Shown here in pieces: positions 1 to 5,050 of a DNA stretch of 5,444 bases. This DNA is from JBDSRX01 sp047445235. Its GTDB lineage: Bacteria > Patescibacteriota > Dojkabacteria > J137. The stretch is taken from NCBI GenBank assembly GCA_047445235.1, contig JBLGEO010000007.1, positions 1 through 5,444 on the forward strand, read 5' to 3'. Every line of letters begins with the position of its first letter. The stretch's first letter is position 1. The notes beneath the pieces are model-generated. The model was not told the origin of the DNA. It did no database searches and saw only the letters and a list, made by a program, of their open reading frames with translations. The position numbers and the translations under genes were made by a program.

Positions 1-392
1 CACCAGTCTGAGTAGTCCTTTTTTAAACCCAAATCTAAGTACTGCTTCTGTTCGTCAAAGTAAACAGGCTTTTCTTTAGTTTGGAATAACTGCTCGTTGT
101 CTGCGGCATAGTTGGAAGTCTCTCTTAAAATTAGCTTTCTGTATTCGTCTGAGGATACGAAATTATTCTCTTTATTCAGATCTTCATTCTTAGCTGTAAT
201 CTCTTCTAAGCTTTTTTTCTCACTTAAATATGTATCGTAGTTAGACTTTCCGTTAGTAATTACTCTAAGAATATTAATACCCATTACGAAGCTTATGGCT
301 AGTAAAAACAGCGTCAAAGGCACTCCTTCAATGATTATAGAGTTCTTATGAGTTACTATTTGTTTTTTTATGTATCTATAAAGTCTTTTCAT
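1..392 (-). CDS. FtsB/DivIC-like septum formation initiator protein, C-terminus beyond window
   Basis: An open frame starts at the ATG at 392-390 and runs without a stop to the left edge, giving 130 codons; the 3' end is outside the window. The protein has a basic N-terminus (MKRLYRYIKKQ), one hydrophobic segment at about residues 22-45, then a charged heptad-like stretch at about residues 50-78 rich in Lys, Glu, Leu and Asn, and a segment around SSDEYRKLILRE (80-91). A short basic cytoplasmic tail, a single membrane helix and a coiled coil ending in a Tyr-x(4-5)-Arg-type motif is the architecture of the FtsB/DivIC family. Members of that family bridge the divisome at the outer face of the cytoplasmic membrane and stimulate septal peptidoglycan synthesis. 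The family call rests on this architecture and not on a strong signature, so another small bitopic coiled-coil protein is possible. AAGG lies 12 bases before the ATG, which is long for a ribosome binding site. The gene is divergent from the recombinase. Confidence 0.6.
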   Translation of the reverse strand, partial: MKRLYRYIKKQIVTHKNSIIIEGVPLTLFLLAISFVMGINILRVITNGKSNYDTYLSEKKSLEEITAKNEDLNKENNFVSSDEYRKLILRETSNYAADNEQLFQTKEKPVYFDEQKQYLDLGLKKDYSDW

Positions 393-463
393 AAATTAAT
401 TGAACCTTATTATTACCTGTGATAACATCCACTGATATTAAATTAAACTATAAGACATTCTAA
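393..463. promoter_or_regulatory. Divergent intergenic promoter region
   Basis: This 71-base AT-rich spacer separates the FtsB-like gene (minus) from the recombinase gene (plus). For the plus strand, TTGAAC at 400-405, a 17-base spacer and TAACAT at 423-428 preceded by TG at 420-421 form a plausible extended -10 promoter. A second -10-like box, TATAAG at 449-454, would start transcription almost at the ATG at 464. For the minus strand, TAATAAT (complement of 409-415) could serve as a -10 for the FtsB-like gene and overlaps the plus-strand promoter, so the two may interfere. No clear operator palindrome is visible. Such boxes occur easily by chance in AT-rich DNA. Confidence 0.35.
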
Positions 464-1315
464 ATGACAAACGACGTTTTTATCAACAAATTTATCGATT
501 TCCTTAAAAGGAAAGACAGATCAAAGTCTACTATCGTTGCCTACCAAGCAGATATTAAGCAATTGTCTGACATTTCTAAGAAAGATATATCTTTGCTTGT
601 ACAAGAAGATATTAAAGACTTTTTGAAGAGATTGAAAGAGGCTGAAGGCCTAACTCCTAAAACAGTATCGAGAAAATTGAATAGTATTAAGACTTTCTAT
701 AAGTTCTTATTGTCAAAAGATCTTGTAAAAGATAACCCTACTAAGGAATTGCATCACCCAAAGTTTATTAATGCAAAACCAAAATTCTTAACTAAGGAGC
801 AATATCAAAAGTTAAAGGATGCATGCAAAACAAACAGCAAAAACTTTATGATGTTAGAACTTATCTTACAAACAGGAATGAGAATTAGTGAAGTTTCTAA
901 TTTAAAGATTGAGGATATTGATTTAAGCAGAAGTACTCCAAAGATAACTATAAAAATTAATAAGATAGTAAGCAGGACAATCCCATTGAATGATAAGATT
1001 TTCTTTGAGATAAAAGATTATATGTCGAGCCTACCTAAGTCGGTTTATCTATTTACAACTAAGAATAACAAGCCAATTGAGGTTAGAAATATTAGAGCAG
1101 CCTTAGATAGGGTTTTCCAAAAGGTAAAGCTTCAACAGTTCTGTATTAATGATTTGAGGAACACATTTATAGTGTGCCAACTTTCTAATGGTATTAAGCT
1201 TTCCGCTTTAGCTAAAGTTGTTGGTCATAAGAGTGTGACAGCAACAGAAAGATATATAGATATTCTCCAAAGAAAGTACAAGGACAGAGGTATTGAGATA
1301 TTAACGGAATTATAA
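464..1315 (+). CDS. Xer-like tyrosine recombinase (phage integrase family)
   Basis: The 283-residue protein has the length and two-domain layout of XerC/XerD/XerA recombinases, which cut and rejoin DNA through a phosphotyrosine intermediate. Residues 1-95 form the N-terminal SAM-like core-binding domain (STIVAYQADIKQL, then TPKTVSRKLNSIKTFYKFLL). Residues about 105-283 form the catalytic domain. Visible active-site positions are Arg140 in TGMRISE, a beta-hairpin Lys (164 or 167), Arg232 in NDLRNTF, His255 in VVGHKSV and the nucleophile Tyr264 in TERYIDI. The first His of the HxxR motif is replaced by Asn229, and the His usually following that Arg is Asn233. The start is fixed because an in-frame TAA (461-463) directly precedes the ATG. 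No Shine-Dalgarno is visible. It could be the chromosomal Xer of a reduced genome or the integrase of a decayed element; the tRNA relic just downstream keeps the second option open. The family is sure, the role is not. Confidence 0.92.
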   Translation: MTNDVFINKFIDFLKRKDRSKSTIVAYQADIKQLSDISKKDISLLVQEDIKDFLKRLKEAEGLTPKTVSRKLNSIKTFYKFLLSKDLVKDNPTKELHHPKFINAKPKFLTKEQYQKLKDACKTNSKNFMMLELILQTGMRISEVSNLKIEDIDLSRSTPKITIKINKIVSRTIPLNDKIFFEIKDYMSSLPKSVYLFTTKNNKPIEVRNIRAALDRVFQKVKLQQFCINDLRNTFIVCQLSNGIKLSALAKVVGHKSVTATERYIDILQRKYKDRGIEILTEL

Positions 1316-1321
1316 TTATTT

Positions 1322-1375
1322 AATAGGCAAGCACGGTTTGCGCGCGAACCCCAGCTTTAAAAAAGAAAATGCTCT
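1322..1375 (-). pseudogene. Decayed partial copy of the adjacent tRNA-Ile gene
   Basis: Read on the plus strand, this stretch aligns with the neighbouring tRNA gene at an offset of about 65 bases. AATAGGC (1322-1328) matches 1387-1393, the 12-mer ACCCCAGCTTTA (1348-1359) is identical to 1415-1426, and TGCTCT (1370-1375) matches 1436-1441, all in the same order with spacing differing by only one to two bases. The matching parts are the 3' acceptor strand, the variable region with half of the anticodon arm, and the D-stem 3' half. The T-arm is replaced by an unrelated GC-rich palindrome, the anticodon stem no longer pairs, and the 5' acceptor strand is missing. It therefore cannot fold as a tRNA. 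It is either a decayed tandem duplicate or a scar of tRNA-targeted recombination. Confidence 0.65.
1335..1350. repeat. Small GC-rich inverted repeat, possible weak terminator
   Basis: GGTTTG (1335-1340) pairs with CGAACC (1345-1350) around a CGCG loop, with one T-G wobble on the plus strand. It begins 19 bases after the recombinase stop codon and sits inside the tRNA relic. Only CTTTAAAA follows, not a run of T, so it is a poor match to an intrinsic terminator although its position after a gene would suit one. The alternating GCGCGC core stands out from the surrounding AT-rich DNA. Confidence 0.4.
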
Positions 1376-1388
1376 GGTTTATTCTAAA

Positions 1389-1462
1389 TAGGCCAGCGCA
1401 GATTCGAACTGCGGACCCCAGCTTTATAAGAACTGTGCTCTAACCAACTGAGCTACTGGCCT
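1389..1462 (-). tRNA. trnI: tRNA-Ile (anticodon UAU), CCA not encoded
   Basis: The complement of 1389-1462 folds as a complete 74-base tRNA. The acceptor stem AGGCCAG/CTGGCCT has seven perfect pairs with A1-U72 and discriminator A73. The D arm is GCTC/GAGC with loop AGTTGGTTA. The anticodon stem is CAGTT/AGCTG (one G-U) with loop CTTATAA, the variable loop is GGGTC, and the T arm is CGCAG-TTCGAAT-CTGCG. Loop position 33 is U and positions 34-36 are UAU (complement of plus-strand ATA at 1426-1428), so it reads the isoleucine codon AUA. A1-U72, A73, A37 and the overall likeness to bacterial tRNA-Ile(GAU) support isoleucine identity. The 3' end is followed by TTT, so CCA must be added by nucleotidyltransferase. 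AUA codons are used in nearby genes, for example in the recombinase. Most bacteria read AUA with a CAU-anticodon tRNA modified to lysidine by TilS, so this anticodon is unusual. Confidence 0.95.
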
Positions 1463-1475
1463 ATTTACGTAAGCA

Positions 1476-1484
1476 ATTATAGCA
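1476..1484 (-). promoter_or_regulatory. Extended -10 promoter of the tRNA-Ile gene
   Basis: On the minus strand the sequence TGCTATAAT (1484 down to 1476) is a perfect extended -10 element, TG-n-TATAAT. Transcription would be expected to start near 1469, only about seven bases before the mature tRNA 5' end at 1462. No good -35 box is visible at 16-18 bases upstream, which is common when the extended -10 is intact. The site lies between the divergent tRNA and the gene starting at 1516. Confidence 0.7.
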
Positions 1485-1498
1485 AAAGTTTTAAAATA

Positions 1499-1504
1499 TA
1501 GAAT
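1499..1504 (+). promoter_or_regulatory. Possible -10 box for the gene starting at 1516
   Basis: TAGAAT matches TATAAT at five of six positions and lies 11 bases before the ATG at 1516. Transcription would start around 1511, leaving a leader of about five bases or none, which fits the lack of a Shine-Dalgarno sequence. No convincing -35 box is seen. Confidence 0.3.
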
Positions 1505-1515
1505 AGCTTTATAAA

Positions 1516-1956
1516 ATGACAAAGGGACAGCAAATACAAGCCGATTTGGACCTTCCAGAAATGGAAGATACTTTTCCAGAAGGAACTAAAGTTGAAATCC
1601 TAGGTGAGAACGACCTGAGAGGTAAGAAAGGTGCAAAGTTAATCACTCTACCTAATGGAAACCAATTTAGAATAGCACCAGAAAAATCAGATGGTGATTT
1701 TATAATGAGGAAAGAAGACTTTGGGGAGAATATAAACTTTAAAGATATTAAGCAGTTGGAAATCTTCTTCGAGAACTTTGTTGGAGTTCATTTTCAGAAA
1801 GGGTTACTTAAGAAATATCTTACTTACATTGGCATTGTAAAAGCACCTTTTGCTTTGACATTTGAAAACCTCCAAGCACTCTACACTCTCTCATTTGACC
1901 ATGATGAAGTTTTCAGAAGACTAAATGGAACGGGTAGTGAACTTGCAGAAGCTTGA
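1516..1956 (+). CDS. Hypothetical small soluble protein
   Basis: I do not recognise this 146-residue protein. It has no membrane segment or signal peptide and is probably cytoplasmic. Residues 20-56 (from PEGTKVEILGENDLRGKKGA through NGNQFRIAPEK) alternate hydrophobic and polar residues around glycines, suggesting a small beta-barrel; a KOW/SH3-like fold is a weak possibility. Residues 62-146 look mainly helical, with hydrophobic patches such as LEIFFENFVGVHF and FENLQALYTL. The start is well bounded: an in-frame TAG lies at 1504-1506 and no other ATG lies between. No Shine-Dalgarno precedes it. The gene ends in TGA, and the frame then stays open into the next gene (16 sense codons to its ATG at 2005), so the two could be cotranscribed or linked by readthrough. 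Confidence 0.75.
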   Translation: MTKGQQIQADLDLPEMEDTFPEGTKVEILGENDLRGKKGAKLITLPNGNQFRIAPEKSDGDFIMRKEDFGENINFKDIKQLEIFFENFVGVHFQKGLLKKYLTYIGIVKAPFALTFENLQALYTLSFDHDEVFRRLNGTGSELAEA

Positions 1957-2004
1957 AATCAATTTGAAGTTGAAAACAAAAAGGTTTCCTGTAATACTTA
2001 TTTA

Positions 2005-2379
2005 ATGAAAGTAATCCTCATCAAACTATTTATCTCAATAATCATTGTTATATTCGTTCCGCTACCAAATCCACTTTACACACCAGTTTGCGATACAACA
2101 CTTCAAGAAATTCAATCTCTAAATGGTCTACATAGTGCACCTATTGTCTGTGAAGCAAAGATACCATTTCCTCAAAACGGATTTTTATTTATAACTAAAT
2201 TTGTAAGTTATTTCTCAACTTTTGGGCAAGCTTATACTGGCCCTGCTACTCCTAGAGATATTGGTATAGGGTATGGAATTATAAGTTTACTTTGGGTAGG
2301 AATTATCTATTTGGTACTTACGATTGGAGAGTTTGTAGCTTCTAAGCTAAAACAAAAGAGTAACTCATCCCCTATTTAA
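2005..2379 (+). CDS. Hypothetical two-helix membrane protein with two cysteines
   Basis: The 124-residue protein is not recognised. It has a hydrophobic N-terminus (residues 4-20, ILIKLFISIIIVIFVPL), a middle region of about 65 residues, a second hydrophobic segment at about 88-110 (IGYGIISLLWVGIIYLVLTI) and a basic C-terminal tail (SKLKQKSN). The likely topology puts both ends inside with the middle region outside the cytoplasmic membrane. Cys29 and Cys49, in PVCD and IVCE, lie in the outside loop and could form a disulfide. The N-terminal segment could instead be a cleaved signal peptide, although no clear AxA-like site is seen. The nearest AAGG (1981-1984) is 20 bases upstream, too far for normal initiation; AATACT (1993-1998) preceded by TG is a possible -10 for a near-leaderless transcript. 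The stop codon touches the palindrome at 2379-2462. Confidence 0.7.
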   Translation: MKVILIKLFISIIIVIFVPLPNPLYTPVCDTTLQEIQSLNGLHSAPIVCEAKIPFPQNGFLFITKFVSYFSTFGQAYTGPATPRDIGIGYGIISLLWVGIIYLVLTIGEFVASKLKQKSNSSPI

Positions 2380-2462
2380 TCATCCTGAGCAAACGCAGTG
2401 AGTCGAATGGATCCCATTTTGAAACCACACGTCGGGGATCCTTCGACTTCGCTCAGGATGAT
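2379..2462. repeat. Imperfect REP-like palindrome, likely bidirectional terminator
   Basis: The outer arms ATCATCCTGAGC (2379-2390) and GCTCAGGATGAT (2451-2462) are a perfect 12-base inverted repeat, and the inner arms GGATCCC (2409-2415) and GGGATCC (2435-2441) pair again around a 19-base loop. Between them the left arm has GTCGAA (2402-2407) matching TTCGAC (2442-2447) on the right, but the left arm carries about eight extra bases (AAACGCAG-like) that would bulge. CCTGAGC-GTCGAA-GGATC motifs resemble interspersed palindromic repeats that I recall from many bacterial genomes; this is memory, not a search. It starts on the last base of a plus-strand stop codon and lies between convergent genes, so the transcript hairpin could end transcription from both sides, although no strong T run follows it. 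It is richer in GC than its surroundings. Confidence 0.75.
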
Positions 2463-2578
2463 AAGAGTAAGTAACTCTGTTGGCTTTTTATCTGGCTATG
2501 ATGACAGGTGGTAACCGCTGTGCGGTAATGTAGAATGATATTCAACGCGTAACTCGCAACCCTCAACTCGAAACCAAT
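2463..2578. other. Non-coding spacer with a small hairpin and degenerate 7-base repeat
   Basis: No gene is seen in this stretch between the palindrome and the stop codon of the ATPase gene. It holds AGAGT/ACTCT (2464-2478, five pairs, loop AAGTA), a hairpin ACCGC-TGT-GCGGT (2514-2526), and five imperfect heptads at 2543-2577 (CAACGCG, TAACTCG, CAACCCT, CAACTCG, AAACCAA). The hairpin at 2514-2526 could help end the minus-strand ATPase transcript, but no T run follows it. Confidence 0.45.
2543..2577. repeat. Degenerate tandem 7-base repeat
   Basis: Five consecutive heptads share the pattern cAACtCg: CAACGCG, TAACTCG, CAACCCT, CAACTCG and a weak AAACCAA. The array ends one base before the ATPase stop-codon triplet (2579-2581). 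Because the copies differ and there are few of them, this may be the remains of a simple repeat or chance. Confidence 0.4.
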
Positions 2579-5047
2579 TTAAAATCCTGGGAATCCACCA
2601 AACATTCCTGCCGGTTTCTTTGTATCTTCTGTCTTCTCTTTAATGAAAGTACTTCTTAGCTTAATCTCATTTTCGATTAAGTTCTTATCTTTACCGTACT
2701 TCAATCTAGAGATTTGTCTAATTATATCTGGAAGTTCAGGGTTTGGGTTTGGATCGATCATATCGTATGGAGATTCTCCGTACCAAGATCTAATTGTAAA
2801 TGTAGGTGTTGGTTTTCCATCTACTTGAATCTTTGTAAATGCTGTACCGTTTTCTATTTGTTGTAGATCATTCTCCTCAAAGTTTCCGTCTAAAACTTTT
2901 CTTAAAAATGGTGCATCTTCTTCTCCTATTCTAAAGATTGCTTTATTACCAACGTTTCCAAAGACTGCATCTCTAATTTTTGTATCTCCACCTGTTCGAG
3001 TAAGTTGCCCTAGATACTGGTGTGCGATTGTTAATCCAAGCTTGTACTTTCTAGCTTCGGAAAGAATAATATTAATTCCATCTGTTAAGAAGTTCTGGAA
3101 CTCGTCTATATATAAGTAGAATGGGATTCTCTGTGCTTCTGGTACTTCATCTCTTTCCAATGCTGCAACTAAGATTTTTCCAATTAAAATCATTCCTAGT
3201 AAGTTAGCATTCATCTCCCCTATTCTACCTTTAGAAAGTTTTGCGATAAGAATTTTCTTCTCATCCATAATTTTTCTAAAGTCTATAGTTGATGTCTGTT
3301 GAGAGACTATTGGTCTTAAGTATGCATTTGTTAAGAAAGGAGCAAGTTTAGAAACAACATATGGAACAATGTTTTTTAGTGATGCTTCTCCTCCAGCTGC
3401 CTCGGCTTGTTTTCTCCAGAAGTCTACAACCTCTTGATCTTTACATTTATTTAATTTGTAGTTTCTATAACCTTCATCAGCGAAGATTTTAGGGATCTCT
3501 AATAGTGTAGAGCCAGATTCTACATCGTCTGTTAGAAGCATAATGCCGTATCTAAAGTACTGTTCGAACATTGGTCCTCCAGTTACTTTTAAGTTGTACA
3601 AACTATCGAAGATATTAAGCATCTCGTTTGTTACAAGAGTTCTCTGCTCTGGATTTCTAAACTCAAGCATGTTCAATCCTACTGGTCTATCCAAGTCTGA
3701 TGGGTCGAAGATAACAACATCCTCAACTCTTTCTGGGGGAACTTGTGCGAGAATCTTTTCTGCATCAGATCCGTGAGGATCTATAAAGGCACAACCATGT
3801 CCCATCTTAATATCTCTCATCATCATTCCTCCCATAAATCCGGATTTACCCGAACCCGTTTGTCCAACTATATAGAAGTGTCTTAGTCTTGCATCTGGTT
3901 TTAAGAAAATTTCTTTGTCTTGTCCTCTAAATGAGTTCTTTCCAACGTACATATAGTCCGTATCGAATGTACTCGTAGCAAAGTCTGGTGCTGGTGATTT
4001 CTTAGATAGTAACCACTTTATATGTGGTGCTTGAACGTTCTTGTTAGGAAAATGAAATACCGTAGCAAGTTCTGCTGTATTTAAAACCATCTCTCCTCTT
4101 GGAATTCTGTATATAAAATCTGAAGCTATGTTCTTAACTTTGTCACCTTTAAGTTTCTTGAATTTGTTTCCGCCGATTTTTCCATACTGGTCAAACGAAC
4201 TCATGATATTTGTTAAATGAGAATCTGCTGCATATTTGTCCGGAGATACAACAACTAGTCTAATATCTGCATGGAATCCGTTCTTATCCGCCTTCTTATC
4301 TATTAAAGTTAATGTCTCATCATCTACTTTTTGTTTAGGCGTTGGTGGTGCTGGCTGCCCTTCTTTTGCCTCTTTTGGTTTTGCGTCCTCTCTAACTTTC
4401 TTTGTATATTCTTTCGCACCCTTTGTCCAATCTCCTCCTGCTGGTGAAATGACAACCTGCATTGCTGCAGCTTCTCCATCTCCAAGCTTAGAGAAAATAT
4501 CTGTTACGATCGCCATTGTGTCTACAGGTAATTCTTCGTATGTTTGTATTGGAATTTTTGTGTCTTTTTCGAGCCCTAGTGCTGCATAGGTTACCTTTGC
4601 ATGGTCTGGGAACAAGTTATACTCCTTAACTTTATTAATCTCTGCTGTAGGGTATGCACCGTTTATTTGTCTATCTATTACAGATGCTATCTTCTTAGGA
4701 CATACAACATAGAATCTAATGCTTTCTTTAAATGCTACGACTTCGAAACTAACAAAAGTTCTTGCACCTATAAATGCTTTTACCCCAGTTAATGCTTCAC
4801 TAAATCCTAAAAGACCCAAGAACATTTGTTCTGCAGCTTTAATCTCAACATCGTTTGTCTTTGGTAATCTAATCTCATAGAAGACTAAGTTTAATGATTT
4901 TTTCATTAGAACTGCTTCTTTAAAGTCGTCCAAAAGTCTCTTTATAATAAAGCTTAGAGTTGCAAACACAATAACAGCTAGTAAAATTCCAACTATTAGA
5001 ATTACTATTGAATTGTCCGAATTGTTAACTGCAGTTGTATTTATCAT
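2579..5047 (-). CDS. Membrane-anchored TraG/VirD4-like type IV secretion ATPase
   Basis: This 822-residue protein is an FtsK/HerA-superfamily P-loop ATPase of the kind annotated as a type IV secretion DNA-binding or conjugative-transfer protein. Residues 14-37 form a single N-terminal membrane helix. About 50-330 is an unassigned N-terminal region interrupted by a Lys/Glu/Pro-rich linker at 215-243. The ATPase domain follows, with Walker A GQTGSGKS (395-402), the family motif CAFIDPHGSD (419-428), DVVIFDPSDLDRPVGLNMLE (443-462), Walker B FYLYIDEF (643-650, Asp648-Glu649) and LTIAHQYLGQL (672-682), where Gln677 fits the sensor position. The C-terminus is a Gly/Phe-rich tail, GMFGGFPGF. Such proteins form hexameric motors at the inner membrane that pass DNA or protein substrates to a secretion channel. 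GAAGG lies 10 bases before the ATG, inside the end of the upstream gene, and the two genes are three bases apart, so they are cotranscribed. Whether it serves conjugation, DNA uptake or protein export cannot be told here. Confidence 0.9.
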   Translation of the reverse strand: MINTTAVNNSDNSIVILIVGILLAVIVFATLSFIIKRLLDDFKEAVLMKKSLNLVFYEIRLPKTNDVEIKAAEQMFLGLLGFSEALTGVKAFIGARTFVSFEVVAFKESIRFYVVCPKKIASVIDRQINGAYPTAEINKVKEYNLFPDHAKVTYAALGLEKDTKIPIQTYEELPVDTMAIVTDIFSKLGDGEAAAMQVVISPAGGDWTKGAKEYTKKVREDAKPKEAKEGQPAPPTPKQKVDDETLTLIDKKADKNGFHADIRLVVVSPDKYAADSHLTNIMSSFDQYGKIGGNKFKKLKGDKVKNIASDFIYRIPRGEMVLNTAELATVFHFPNKNVQAPHIKWLLSKKSPAPDFATSTFDTDYMYVGKNSFRGQDKEIFLKPDARLRHFYIVGQTGSGKSGFMGGMMMRDIKMGHGCAFIDPHGSDAEKILAQVPPERVEDVVIFDPSDLDRPVGLNMLEFRNPEQRTLVTNEMLNIFDSLYNLKVTGGPMFEQYFRYGIMLLTDDVESGSTLLEIPKIFADEGYRNYKLNKCKDQEVVDFWRKQAEAAGGEASLKNIVPYVVSKLAPFLTNAYLRPIVSQQTSTIDFRKIMDEKKILIAKLSKGRIGEMNANLLGMILIGKILVAALERDEVPEAQRIPFYLYIDEFQNFLTDGINIILSEARKYKLGLTIAHQYLGQLTRTGGDTKIRDAVFGNVGNKAIFRIGEEDAPFLRKVLDGNFEENDLQQIENGTAFTKIQVDGKPTPTFTIRSWYGESPYDMIDPNPNPELPDIIRQISRLKYGKDKNLIENEIKLRSTFIKEKTEDTKKPAGMFGGFPGF

Positions 5048-5050
5048 TAA

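Noticed and set aside
1316..1388. A second functional tRNA next to tRNA-Ile
   Set aside because: The anticodon stem, the T-arm and the 5' acceptor strand do not form, so only a relic is supported.
393..1388. A dif-like recombination site for the Xer-like protein
   Set aside because: I looked for two 11-base half-sites around a 6-base centre resembling known dif sites near the gene and saw none.
1516..2379. UGA-as-glycine genetic code (code 25)
   Set aside because: The 822-codon ATPase gene and the recombinase gene contain many glycines, all encoded without TGA; a recoded genome would be expected to show several in-frame TGAs.
2379..2578. CRISPR array
   Set aside because: The repeats are inverted arms of a single palindrome and short degenerate heptads; no direct repeats of 24-40 bases with unique spacers occur.
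2643..4792. Open frames on the plus strand at 2643-2828, 3543-3776, 4236-4589 and 4601-4792
   Set aside because: All lie antisense within the 822-codon ATPase gene, whose motifs and length are convincing; their translations are rich in Ser, Cys and Phe without recognisable domains.
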